Positions 33,699-42,099 of a stretch of DNA of 64,000 bases are shown piece after piece. The stretch covers positions 62,001-126,000 of the forward strand of contig JBNKHI010000001.1 in assembly GCA_050290265.1 (NCBI GenBank), given 5' to 3'. Within the stretch, counting starts at the first letter, position 1. Every line of letters starts with the position of its first letter. Under the pieces are notes generated by a model. That model made no database searches and had not been told where the DNA came from. It worked only from the letters and a program-made list of their open reading frames with translations. This DNA comes from JBNKFV01 sp050290265 (lineage in GTDB: Bacteria > Pseudomonadota > Gammaproteobacteria > Pseudomonadales > Cellvibrionaceae). A program made the translations under genes and the position numbers.

Positions 33699-34292
33699 AT
33701 GAAGCCATTCTCCCAAGCCTGTCAAAATAACCGGGCGCCCATACTAAAGGTGCTAGAACGCGTTTTTGAAGGCGCCAGTCATGCCCTAGAAATTGGCAGT
33801 GGCACAGGACAACATGCGGTATTCTTTGCTAAACACTTACCCCATTTAACGTGGCAAACCAGTGATTTGGTAGAGAATCACTCCGGCATTAATCAATGGA
33901 TTGAAGCATTTCCGGTGGACAATATTCTTGCGCCATTGAATCTGGATGTTGCTAATGCAGATTGGTCAGGTCTGCAGTTCGATGCACTATTCAGTGCAAA
34001 TACGTTGCATATTATGTCGTGGGCTGAGGTACAAAAACTCTTTCATGGTTTGGCTGCGATCCTTAAGCCGGGTGCGGTGGTGTCTATTTATGGCCCCTTT
34101 AACTACCACGGTAAATTTACCAGTGACAGTAACGAACGCTTTGATCGCTGGTTAAAAGCCCAGAATCCTGAGCGGGGCATTCGTGATTTTGCAGCGGTTG
34201 ATGGGTTGGCTCAGCAGGCCGGTCTTGCGCTGCAAGAGGACAATACAATGCCGGCTAATAATCGTTTATTGGTGTGGGTAAAAGATCGCTAA
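33699..34292 (+). CDS. DUF938 family SAM-dependent methyltransferase
   Basis: The 197-residue product starts MKPFSQACQNNRAPIL, as DUF938 proteins do. It carries the SAM loop ALEIGSGTGQHAVFFAKHLP, then WQTSDLVENHSGI, FSANTLHIMSW and SIYGPFNYHGKFTSDSNERFD. The methyl acceptor of this family is unknown. The gene follows the response regulator by 18 bases and may be co-transcribed with it, though no functional link is evident. Confidence 0.9.
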   Translation: MKPFSQACQNNRAPILKVLERVFEGASHALEIGSGTGQHAVFFAKHLPHLTWQTSDLVENHSGINQWIEAFPVDNILAPLNLDVANADWSGLQFDALFSANTLHIMSWAEVQKLFHGLAAILKPGAVVSIYGPFNYHGKFTSDSNERFDRWLKAQNPERGIRDFAAVDGLAQQAGLALQEDNTMPANNRLLVWVKDR

Positions 34293-34346
34293 AATCCGTG
34301 CAGTGCACAGTCCATATTCATCTACTTAATCGACTTATCCGAAAAC

Positions 34347-35732
34347 ATGAATAATAAAATCATTATCTGGACACCTGTTGCCGCTCTTCTTCTCTGCCTG
34401 TATTTGTTCTCTCAGACAACCTTACCTAAAGAGGTGATCTTTACACTGGCAGTGACGTTGGTGACTGCGGTGTGGTGGGTAACCGAGGCCCTGCCCATTC
34501 CGGCTACTTCATTGATACCCTTTGTCGCGTTTCCCCTACTCGGCGTGCTCAGCCACAAACAAGCGGCTGCGGGTCTGGGAGCCCATGTTATTTTGCTGTT
34601 AATGGGCGGCTTTATGATGGCGAAGGGCTTGGAGCGCTCGGGTGTTCATCAACGTTTTGCCCTGATTGTGCTGCGTACTGTGGGTCATGGCAGTACTGCT
34701 CGGGTTTTGTTTGCTTTTATGTTTATCGCCGCTTTTCTATCCATGTGGATCAGTAATACGGCTACTTGCCTCATGTTAATGCCCATTGCTCTAGCGGTGT
34801 TAAAACAGCTCGATGATGATCGGCATTTGGCGTCACCGTTATTATTGGGTATCGCCTATGCCTGCTCGCTGGGTGGCATTGCAACACTTATCGGAACGCC
34901 GCCAAATATTATTTTTGCGGCAGTTTATGAGCAGTCTACGGGCCTGGAATTCGGATTTTTGCGCTGGTTATTGATTGGCTTGCCGGTGGTGGTTCTGGGT
35001 TTGCCTGTTATAGGTTTATGGTTAGCGCGTCACTGTAAGCAACAGATCAAGGTTGAGTTACCGGCAAGTTCGCCGTGGACTGTAGAAGAAAAGCGTATCC
35101 TTGCCGTATTTGGTCTGGTTATTGTGCTTTGGATTTTTCGCACCGAGCCTTTTGGTGGCTGGGGCACGTGGCTAAATATGAATGAAGCGGGTGACTCCAC
35201 TGTGGCGTTATTGGGTGCGGCATTAATGTTTATCGTGCCCGGGAAGCCAGGCCAACGTCTGTTGGATTGGCAGACGGCTGTTGAAATACCTTGGGGTATT
35301 TTACTGTTATTTGCGTCGGGCATTACTCTGGCAACAGCGTTTTCAGAAAGTGGCCTTTCCAGATTGATGGGCGATGAGCTAGCGGCTAAAACCGCGTTGT
35401 ACCATCCGTTTCTGTTTACTTTGATTTTGGCGCTGGGAGTGTCATTTCTGACTGAAGTAACCTCAAATACCGCGACGACGACTCTGTTGATGCCTGTGCT
35501 GGCTGCTACGGCCATTGCCAGTGATATGCCCCCGGAGCTGCTAATGATTCCTGCAGCCATGTCTGCCTCATGCGCATTCATGTTGCCGGTTGCGACGGCT
35601 CCCAATGCGATAGTGTTTGGGTCAGGCAAGGTTAGTATCAAAAGCATGATGCGCGAAGGTGTAATGTTAAATCTTATGTTGGCGTTGATCGTGGCGGGTG
35701 TTTGTTACTGGCAGCTTTATCCGGGCCAATAG
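34347..35732 (+). CDS. DASS/SLC13-family anion:sodium symporter
   Basis: Members of this family import di- and tricarboxylates (sometimes sulfate) with sodium ions across the inner membrane. The 461-residue product is highly hydrophobic, with about 11-12 membrane segments. It shows the two Ser-Asn-Thr motifs of the substrate and sodium sites: MWISNTATCLMLMPI in the first repeat and LTEVTSNTATTTLLMPVL in the second. GTPPNIIFAAVYE and the C-terminal MLPVATAPNAIVFGSG are also typical. The exact substrate cannot be read from sequence. It is convergent with the next gene, 25 bases apart. Confidence 0.92.
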   Translation: MNNKIIIWTPVAALLLCLYLFSQTTLPKEVIFTLAVTLVTAVWWVTEALPIPATSLIPFVAFPLLGVLSHKQAAAGLGAHVILLLMGGFMMAKGLERSGVHQRFALIVLRTVGHGSTARVLFAFMFIAAFLSMWISNTATCLMLMPIALAVLKQLDDDRHLASPLLLGIAYACSLGGIATLIGTPPNIIFAAVYEQSTGLEFGFLRWLLIGLPVVVLGLPVIGLWLARHCKQQIKVELPASSPWTVEEKRILAVFGLVIVLWIFRTEPFGGWGTWLNMNEAGDSTVALLGAALMFIVPGKPGQRLLDWQTAVEIPWGILLLFASGITLATAFSESGLSRLMGDELAAKTALYHPFLFTLILALGVSFLTEVTSNTATTTLLMPVLAATAIASDMPPELLMIPAAMSASCAFMLPVATAPNAIVFGSGKVSIKSMMREGVMLNLMLALIVAGVCYWQLYPGQ

Positions 35733-35757
35733 CGTTTCGTAAGCTTGCCAAATGAAG

Positions 35758-36909
35758 TTATTCTGGCCGTTCCCGAAATGGTAGCAGGGTACAGGCTTCA
35801 CGCTGATAGGCCCGTATATGAGTTTCTTCGCGATGTAGAAAGTCAGCAATGGCATGGCTAAAATCGGGTTGGCTTATCCAGTGGTTTGAATAGGTAAATA
35901 TCGGTGTAAAACCCCGTTGAATTTTATGCTCACCCTGTGCCCCGGGATCAAAACATTGCAACCCATTTGAGATGGCATAGTCGATACCCTGATAGTAGCA
36001 GGCCTCAAAGTGCAGGGCGTCAAACTCTTTATTGCAACCCCAGTAACGTCCGTATAAATGGGTGCTGCTCTTAAAATAGAGTGCTGCAGCCACTCGCTCT
36101 CCTTGGTAATTGGCAACAACCATCAGCAGGTTTTCCGGCATGGTGTTGCCTAACATGGTGAAAAATTCTGGCAGCAGGTAGCCTCGCCGGCCACTACGTT
36201 TAAAATACGTGAGGTGGTAAAACTCATAGAAATGTTGCCAGTCGAAAGCGCTGATGTTTTTGCCTTCAATTACATCAAGCGTTATACCCTGTTCCCGAAC
36301 TTTACGGCGCTCGCGGTTGAGGCTTTTGCGCTTACGTGACAGAAATGTAGCGGTAAATTCGTCGAAATCATTAAACTTCTGATTAAACCAATGAAACTGA
36401 CACCCCATGCGTTGCATAACGTTATATTCTGCCAGCGTGTTGGATACGGTTTCGGTGGGGAATAGGCAGTGCCAAGACGAAGCGCCAAGCTGGCGCGCTA
36501 GGACCGGTATATGTTCGCTGATTGCATTAATGCCTTGGGTAATTTCATCAGCCGTTAGCTTGTCACTCCAGCATAAACGCGGGCCTGTGGCTGGTGTATA
36601 GGGAATCGCAGTGACAAGCTTGGGGTAGTAAGCTAAACCGTGCGCTTGATAGGCGTCGGCCCAAGCCCAGTCAAATACATATTCGCCGTAAGAGTGGTTC
36701 TTTATATACAGTGGCATGATACCGACCGGTTGACCGCCCTGCTCTATCACTAAATGTTGAGCTTGCCACCCAGTAGCGCCGGAGGCACTGTTGCTGAGTT
36801 CCAGCGCGGCTAAAAACTCGTGCCTTAAAAACGGGTAGTCTTTACCGGCAATGGAATTCCAGTCAGCAGCTGATATGTCAGAAATTGAGCTTAGGTGCCG
36901 AAGCTTCAT
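35758..36909 (-). CDS. GNAT-fold protein of the DUF482 (FemAB-like) family
   Basis: The 383-residue product belongs to the family often labelled peptidogalycan biosynthesis protein or GNAT N-acetyltransferase (DUF482). Typical blocks are DYPFLRHEFLAALE near the N-terminus, PLYIKNHSYGEYVFDWAWADAY, FLSRKRKSLNRERRKV and GRYWGCNKEFDALHFEACYYQGIDYAI followed by FDPGAQGEHKIQRGF. Biochemical function is not established; a relation to FemAB-type aminoacyl transferases is only structural. No signal peptide or membrane segment is seen. It stands alone, transcribed towards the DASS gene. Confidence 0.9.
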   Translation of the reverse strand: MKLRHLSSISDISAADWNSIAGKDYPFLRHEFLAALELSNSASGATGWQAQHLVIEQGGQPVGIMPLYIKNHSYGEYVFDWAWADAYQAHGLAYYPKLVTAIPYTPATGPRLCWSDKLTADEITQGINAISEHIPVLARQLGASSWHCLFPTETVSNTLAEYNVMQRMGCQFHWFNQKFNDFDEFTATFLSRKRKSLNRERRKVREQGITLDVIEGKNISAFDWQHFYEFYHLTYFKRSGRRGYLLPEFFTMLGNTMPENLLMVVANYQGERVAAALYFKSSTHLYGRYWGCNKEFDALHFEACYYQGIDYAISNGLQCFDPGAQGEHKIQRGFTPIFTYSNHWISQPDFSHAIADFLHREETHIRAYQREACTLLPFRERPE

Positions 36910-37025
36910 GGTTAGACCGGTTTATGAAAATCGATGGACGCCAACCCAGCTAAAGTTAGGTTAGCTTTACGTAGACTATACGTTAATACCCATAGATCGA
37001 TTACTGCTAAATGCCTGAGTTGATA

Positions 37026-38342
37026 TTAACCATTCAATAGCGTTTGTGTCTGCTCTTCGCCAACCAGGCGTTGCGGTGGAAATTCACAAGTGAAAGTACT
37101 GCCCTTATGCAACTTGCTGGTAATCAGTAGCTGGCTGTTGTGGCGCAGCAAAACGTGTTTAACAATTGCCAGCCCAAGGCCGGTGCCGCCAGTGTCTTGT
37201 GAGCGACTGCTATCAATTCGGTAAAAACGCTCTGTCAGCCGGGGGATGTGCTTAGGGTCGATACCTAGCCCATTATCTTCTACGGATATATAGCCGTGAC
37301 CGTTTTTGTAGTTACTTGATAGCGTAATGGTGGCTTCTGCTGGTGAGTATTTCACCGCGTTAAACACCAGGTTGGAAATTGCGCTTTGAAGTTCCTGTTT
37401 GTTGCCAAGGATAATCAGTGGCTGTTTGCAATTCACGTTGATGGTTTGCTGTTTATCGCCACTCAAGGCTCGTGCATCAATAGCGATCTGGTTGAGCAAT
37501 TCGCTTATGTTGATAGGTTCCTGGTTTTTTTGACTGTCTTCCGTCTCTAGTTTGGTGAGCGTCAGTAAGTCTTGAATCAGCAGTGTCATGCGATCCGTTT
37601 GTTGTTCCATTTGCCCCAGTGCCTTCTGCCAGGTTGATGGGACAGCATTACTGTCAATAAAGGTTTCCAGGTATCCGCGAATAACTGTCAGAGGTGTGCG
37701 CAACTCGTGTGACACATTAGCGACAAAGTCTTTGCGCATCTGCTCCAGTTTGTGCAGGTGAGTAATGTCCCGGACGACAATGAGGTATTCGTTATTACCA
37801 TATACTGTCACTTGATATTGCAAACAGCGCCCTTCGTTCAGTTGGTTGTAAATGGTGAGGGGCTGCTTGTAGTCTCCACCCTCGAAGTAGCGAATAAACT
37901 GTGGGTTACGGATATAGTTTACGATAGGTTGCCCTTGGTCCACGGGTAAAAAGCCCAGCAGTTTGTGGGCGCTGTGGTTCCACCAGTCCAGATTGCCGCG
38001 ATCGTCGAGCATAATAACGGCGTCTTTTAACGCAGCAGTAGCTTCTTGAATACGAATCACGAAAGATTGCAGGCGACGTTTTTCTTGCCGCTGGCGACGC
38101 TGTAGACGAAATATCCGGTCAAAAATATCGCCCCATATGCCCGCCGCATCTGGGGGCGGTTGCCGTTTACTGCTTTGCAGCCACTGCTCCAGGCGGTAGA
38201 TTTGGTAAAGTGTCCAGGCAATATAAAGTGTGCCGCCTAAAACCAGTGTCCAGGCGAGCTGGCCTAAGACAACACCAGCCATTAAACACAAACCCGAAAA
38301 GCCAATGACACGCCTGACTTCCGATGAAAATCCGCGTTGCAA
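37026..38342 (-). CDS. phoR: Phosphate regulon sensor histidine kinase PhoR
   Basis: PhoR phosphorylates PhoB under phosphate limitation and takes its signal from PstSCAB-PhoU. The 438-residue product has one or two N-terminal membrane segments (about 14-45) and a short charged region. A PAS domain follows (about 95-185, AVIMLDDRGNLDWWNHSAHKLLGF). The H box is FVANVSHELRTPLTVIRGYLE, the N box NLVFNAVKYSP, then DNGLGIDPKHIPRLTERFYR and GTGLGLAIVKHVL. The architecture and length match E. coli PhoR (431). It lies 117 bases downstream of phoB on the same strand. Confidence 0.95.
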   Translation of the reverse strand: MQRGFSSEVRRVIGFSGLCLMAGVVLGQLAWTLVLGGTLYIAWTLYQIYRLEQWLQSSKRQPPPDAAGIWGDIFDRIFRLQRRQRQEKRRLQSFVIRIQEATAALKDAVIMLDDRGNLDWWNHSAHKLLGFLPVDQGQPIVNYIRNPQFIRYFEGGDYKQPLTIYNQLNEGRCLQYQVTVYGNNEYLIVVRDITHLHKLEQMRKDFVANVSHELRTPLTVIRGYLETFIDSNAVPSTWQKALGQMEQQTDRMTLLIQDLLTLTKLETEDSQKNQEPINISELLNQIAIDARALSGDKQQTINVNCKQPLIILGNKQELQSAISNLVFNAVKYSPAEATITLSSNYKNGHGYISVEDNGLGIDPKHIPRLTERFYRIDSSRSQDTGGTGLGLAIVKHVLLRHNSQLLITSKLHKGSTFTCEFPPQRLVGEEQTQTLLNG

Positions 38343-38459
38343 GCTTAAACTCCTGTTGATGTTACTCTGGCCGAAGCTGAGGGGGTGTCAGCGTATTGGG
38401 AGGCGTAGTTTGCCACAATGCAGATGCATACGCACCCGCATTGACCGGGGTAATATGGG

Positions 38460-39164
38460 TTACGCTTTAGCTGCAATTTTCGTGGAAAAGCGATAGCCAG
38501 TGCCACGTACGGTTTGTACATAGCGCTCGTGTCCATCAATGCTCAAGGCTTTACGCAGGCGGCGGATATGCACGTCTACTGTACGTTCTTCAACGTAAAC
38601 GTTCCCGCCCCAGACGTGGTCAAGTAATTGATTGCGTGTATAAACACGCTCCTGGTGAGTGAGAAAGAACTCCAACAGACGGTATTCTGTTGGGCCCATA
38701 TCGACAGGCTCTTGATTAATTGAAATGCGATGACTCACTGGGTCTAAACATAGCCCTTCTATGTTTATGGGCTCTGATACCACTGACGTATCGGTACGGC
38801 GCAATACCGCCTTGAGGCGCGCAACCAGCTCTCTTGGTGAGAATGGTTTAGTGATGTAGTCGTCAGCGCCGACTTCCAGGCCCTGAATTTTATTGTCTTC
38901 TTCACCTTTGGCCGTCAGCATAATCAGTGGTATAGCTGCTGTAACTTCGTCACGCTTGAGACGGCGTGCCAGCTCGATTCCGCTGGTACCAGGCAGCATC
39001 CAATCCAATAGCACCAGATCAGGTTTTTGGTCGATGATCAGGCTATGCGCGCTTTGTGCATCGGCAGCTTCAAGACAGTGGTAATCGGCCATTTCCAATG
39101 CCACGCGCAACATGTCGCGGATAGCAGTTTCGTCATCAACTATTAAAATCGTTTTATCAGGCAT
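38460..39164 (-). CDS. phoB: Phosphate regulon response regulator PhoB
   Basis: PhoB activates Pho regulon promoters by binding Pho boxes such as the one at 23140-23183. The receiver domain has Asp10-Asp11, phospho-acceptor Asp54 in LVLLDWMLPGTSG and Lys in YITKPFSPRELVARL. The OmpR-type winged helix follows (GPTEYRLLEFFLTHQERVYTRNQLLDHVWG, VDVHIRRLRKAL, VRGTGYRFS). The ATG at 39164 gives MPDKTILIVDDE; a GTG two codons upstream (39170) is an alternative. Length is 234-236 residues (E. coli 229). Confidence 0.96.
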   Translation of the reverse strand: MPDKTILIVDDETAIRDMLRVALEMADYHCLEAADAQSAHSLIIDQKPDLVLLDWMLPGTSGIELARRLKRDEVTAAIPLIMLTAKGEEDNKIQGLEVGADDYITKPFSPRELVARLKAVLRRTDTSVVSEPINIEGLCLDPVSHRISINQEPVDMGPTEYRLLEFFLTHQERVYTRNQLLDHVWGGNVYVEERTVDVHIRRLRKALSIDGHERYVQTVRGTGYRFSTKIAAKA

Positions 39165-39219
39165 GGTCACAACACAAACTTAAGTTCATTGATATTGTTG
39201 ACGATTAAATAAAGGTTTT

Positions 39220-39237
39220 GTTTCAACTATATGACAA
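39220..39237 (-). promoter_or_regulatory. Weak Pho-box candidate upstream of phoB
   Basis: On the minus strand the sequence reads TGTCATATAGTTGAAAC. One perfect TGTCAT half-site is followed 11 bases on by TGAAAC (three of six matches). It is 56 bases upstream of the phoB start. The single good half-site makes it only suggestive of autoregulation. Confidence 0.35.
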
Positions 39238-39262
39238 TGAGGCAAAATAGCGATAAAAACCG

Positions 39263-40162
39263 TTATTTAGGTGTCTTTAGGGCAAAATCGAGCACAATTC
39301 CGATAAATAAAACCAAGCCAACCCAGTTGTTGTTGAGAAATGCTTTAAAGCAAAGATCGCGATCGCGGTCGCGAATGAGCCATTGCTGATAGCCGAAAAG
39401 CGCACTGGCGATAGCCACTGACAAAAAGTAGTAGATGCCCATTTGGAAGCGCTGACCAATCATCAGTAAGGCAATAATCACAATAGCTTGCAAGATCGCC
39501 GTGATAATACGGTCATTTTCGCCAAATAATATCGCTGTGGATTTAACCCCTATTTTCAGGTCGTCGTCGCGATCAACCATGGCATAAAATGTGTCGTAGG
39601 CTACTGCCCAGAGCAGGTTTGCGGTAAAGATAAGCCAGATGGCATTGTCTAGTTGGTTTTTCTGCGCGGTGTATGCCATGACAATGCCCCAGGAAAATGC
39701 AGCGCCAAGCACTATCTGAGGAAGGTGAGTAAAACGTTTTGCAAAGGGGTAACAAAAGGCCAGAGCAACACCAATGACCGACATTTGAATAGTGAGTGAA
39801 TTGGTCAGCAGTACTAAGGTAAAGGCCAGCAGACAAAGAATCACAAATAGGACAATCGCTTCTTTTGCACTGGCTCGACCGCTGGCGAGAGGCCGCTCAC
39901 GGGTGCGCTTTACATGTCCGTCCACGCCGCGGTCGGCGAAGTCGTTGATGACACAGCCGGCCGCGCGCATAAGGGCTGTACCGAGAATAAAAATGACCAG
40001 TAAGTCCCAGGCAGGCATACCGCCGGCGGCAAACCAGAGAGCCCAGAGTGTCGGCCAAAGCACCAGATAAAAGCCAATCGGGCGGTTCAGGCGCGCCAGT
40101 TGCCAGTAAACCGGCAGGCGATCAAGAAAAAAATAACTGGTTTGCGCTTTGAGTTTTTCCAT
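39263..40162 (-). CDS. ubiA: 4-hydroxybenzoate octaprenyltransferase UbiA
   Basis: UbiA is an integral membrane enzyme that joins the polyprenyl chain to 4-hydroxybenzoate in ubiquinone synthesis. The ATG at 40162 (MEKLKAQTSYFFLDRLPVYW) gives 299 residues, close to E. coli (290); the frame runs on upstream without conserved sequence. The first Asp-rich motif is NDFADRGVDGHVKRTRERPLA, and the second region is AYDTFYAMVDRDDDLKIGVKSTA. About eight to nine membrane segments are evident. ubiA next to phoB-phoR is usual in Pseudomonas-like genomes; ubiC is not seen upstream, where an HU gene is divergent. Confidence 0.95.
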   Translation of the reverse strand: MEKLKAQTSYFFLDRLPVYWQLARLNRPIGFYLVLWPTLWALWFAAGGMPAWDLLVIFILGTALMRAAGCVINDFADRGVDGHVKRTRERPLASGRASAKEAIVLFVILCLLAFTLVLLTNSLTIQMSVIGVALAFCYPFAKRFTHLPQIVLGAAFSWGIVMAYTAQKNQLDNAIWLIFTANLLWAVAYDTFYAMVDRDDDLKIGVKSTAILFGENDRIITAILQAIVIIALLMIGQRFQMGIYYFLSVAIASALFGYQQWLIRDRDRDLCFKAFLNNNWVGLVLFIGIVLDFALKTPK

Positions 40163-40350
40163 TGTATTTGTCGTTTGTGTTGGGGTGGCCGCCTGGTAAG
40201 GCGTAAACCGACAGTTTACCGAGCATTGTGATGGGGTAAAAGTACACACTTTCGCTGTTCGGGCGAAATTCTTGAAGTCTAACCTTTACCCTGCATCTGC
40301 CAATTGGTTTAATGAGCTTTTGAATACACTATCACTTGGGGAAATACACG

Positions 40351-40626
40351 ATGCATAAAGGCGATCTTGTGGCTGCTGTAGCAGATATTGCAGATCTATC
40401 AAAAGACAAAGCAAATGATGTGGTATCTGCTATTGTTGATGAAATAACCAACGCGCTGAGCCGCAATGAAACGGTAAATCTGGTTGGCTTTGGTTCTTTC
40501 GGTCAACGCCACCGTGCTGCCCGGACGGGTCGAAGCCCAAAAACCGGAGAAGCGATACAGATACCTGCCAGTAACAGCGTTGGTTTTAAACCAGGTAAAG
40601 CACTAAAAGACAGTGTAAATTCGTAA
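40351..40626 (+). CDS. HU-family nucleoid-associated DNA-binding protein
   Basis: HU dimers bend DNA and compact the nucleoid. The product from ATG 40351 is 91 residues, with the family pattern MHKGDLVAAVADIADLSKDKA, VNLVGFGSFGQRHRAARTGRSPKTGEAIQIPASNSVGFKPGKALKD. The DNA-intercalating Pro is in the IPAS segment. In most HU proteins the segment after FGSF reads xVxxRAAR; here it is GQRHRAAR. The frame is open to a TTG at 40336, but the ATG gives the normal N-terminus and has GGGGA upstream. A strong palindromic hairpin follows. It cannot be assigned to the alpha or beta type with certainty. Confidence 0.93.
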   Translation: MHKGDLVAAVADIADLSKDKANDVVSAIVDEITNALSRNETVNLVGFGSFGQRHRAARTGRSPKTGEAIQIPASNSVGFKPGKALKDSVNS

Positions 40627-40644
40627 TACGCTGAATATTGTGCC

Positions 40645-40672
40645 TGACACCAGCGTTAACGCTGGTGTCATC
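40645..40672 (+). terminator. Perfect hairpin after the HU gene
   Basis: TGACACCAGCGTT (40645-40657) is immediately followed by its exact complement AACGCTGGTGTCA (40658-40670). The T tract after it is short (TCTTC), so it is a likely but not ideal terminator between the HU gene and the symporter. Confidence 0.7.
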
Positions 40673-40729
40673 TTCGCGTCAGCTATACCTTTTCGGCGCG
40701 CCTCAGACCCTTTAAATAGCTGAATCGCC

Positions 40730-42031
40730 ATGAGCCTAACCAATCGAATTCTGCTTTCCATGCTGCTGGGTTTAGTTGTTGGCAGCTTAATTAATTTTGC
40801 CAATGGGCAGGGCTTGCTTGCTGCCACGTTTAATCATTGGATAGACGATGTACTGCTCAATGGTGTCTTTGATGCAGTCGGGCAAATTTTTGTTGCGTCT
40901 TTGAAGTTATTGGTTGTACCCCTGGTATTTGTGTCTCTGGTGTGTGGTTGTTCATCTATGGGTGATAGCACCCGAATGGGGCCGATAGCGGGTAAAACGG
41001 TGATGTTGTATCTGTTTACTACCGCGCTGGCTATTTCTTTAGCACTACTGGCAGGCATGCTTATTCAGCCGGGGGCCGATATTAATTTGGGTGAATCTGC
41101 AACGTTCACCGTAAATGAAGCGCCTCCACTAAAAGATGTAATCGTCAATATCTTTCCCAGCAATCCTGTAAAAGCGATGGTTGAAGGGAATATGCTTCAG
41201 GTTATCGTATTTTCCTTGTTGATGGGTATCGCGATCGCTAAATCCGGTGAGCAAGGTAAGCGTATCGCCAGCTTTTTTGATGATTTAAACAGCGTTATCA
41301 TGAAGATGGTGACGTTTTTAATGAATTTAGCCCCCATCGGTATTTTCTGCTTGCTGGCAAAACTTTTTGCCGGGTTAGGTGTAGGTGCAATTCTGGATTT
41401 GGGGAAGTACTTCCTTACCGTTGTGTTTGTTCTACTGCTGCATGGTTTAGGCTCGTATAGTATTTTACTAAAACTGCTTTCGGGCCTGAGCCCGCTGGCA
41501 TTCATTAAAAAATGCCGCCCAGTCATATTGTTTGCTTTTAGCACGGCTTCTAGCGGAGCAACACTTCCGGTTACGTTAAAAACCGCTGAAGAACGTATTG
41601 GCGTGAGTAATCGTGTTGCTGCATTTAGTGTGCCTCTGGGGGCGACCATCAATATGGACGGTACTGCGATCATGCAGGGCGTCGCAACTGCCTTTATTGC
41701 TCAGGCTTACAATATTGATATTGGTTTAAGCGGCTATTTAATGGTTATTCTTACCGCTACATTGGCCTCAATTGGTACTGCTGCAGTACCTGGCGTTGGC
41801 TTGATTACCCTGTCGATGGTATTGAATCAGGTTGGCCTACCGGTAGAGGGTATCGCCTTGATCATTGGTGTCGACCGGCTACTGGACATGATGCGAACGG
41901 CGGTTAATGTGACGGGTGATTCTATGGTCACGGCGGTGGTCGCTAAATCTGAAAACGAGTTAGACGAAGCTATATTTAACGACCCGGATGCAGGTGTTAT
42001 CGTGGTAGATCATAATGTCCGCAATGCTTGA
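40730..42031 (+). CDS. Dicarboxylate/amino acid:cation symporter (DAACS family, GltP/DctA-like)
   Basis: The 433-residue membrane protein belongs to the glutamate/aspartate and C4-dicarboxylate symporter family. It has eight membrane segments and two re-entrant hairpins. The serine-rich hairpin HP1 is seen in FAFSTASSGATLPVTLKTAEE. TM7 carries NMDGTA in PLGATINMDGTAIMQGVATAFIAQ, HP2 is LASIGTAAVPGVGLITLSMVL and TM8 is DRLLDMMRTAVNVTGDSMVTAVVAKSE. Asp394-type and Arg-type residues (DMMRTAVNVTGD) are more like acidic amino acid or dicarboxylate carriers than neutral ones. The substrate is not further resolved. It is convergent with the HDOD gene. Confidence 0.92.
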   Translation: MSLTNRILLSMLLGLVVGSLINFANGQGLLAATFNHWIDDVLLNGVFDAVGQIFVASLKLLVVPLVFVSLVCGCSSMGDSTRMGPIAGKTVMLYLFTTALAISLALLAGMLIQPGADINLGESATFTVNEAPPLKDVIVNIFPSNPVKAMVEGNMLQVIVFSLLMGIAIAKSGEQGKRIASFFDDLNSVIMKMVTFLMNLAPIGIFCLLAKLFAGLGVGAILDLGKYFLTVVFVLLLHGLGSYSILLKLLSGLSPLAFIKKCRPVILFAFSTASSGATLPVTLKTAEERIGVSNRVAAFSVPLGATINMDGTAIMQGVATAFIAQAYNIDIGLSGYLMVILTATLASIGTAAVPGVGLITLSMVLNQVGLPVEGIALIIGVDRLLDMMRTAVNVTGDSMVTAVVAKSENELDEAIFNDPDAGVIVVDHNVRNA

Positions 42032-42053
42032 TATTAGCGGCGTTGACGGAGCT

Positions 42054-42082
42054 TATAGGGCTTTGTATTGAGCGGCCCTATA
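42054..42082. terminator. Hairpin between the convergent symporter and HDOD genes
   Basis: TATAGGGC (42054-42061) pairs with GCCCTATA (42075-42082) across a 13-base loop, in the 68-base convergent gap. There is no long T run on either side, so termination strength is uncertain. Confidence 0.5.
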
Positions 42083-42099
42083 GATTAAGCCCTGCTCAA

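Noticed and set aside
35030..35647. 205-residue open frame antisense to the DASS transporter gene
   Set aside because: Complement of hydrophobic codons gives a long low-complexity frame. No family resemblance and full overlap with a certain gene.
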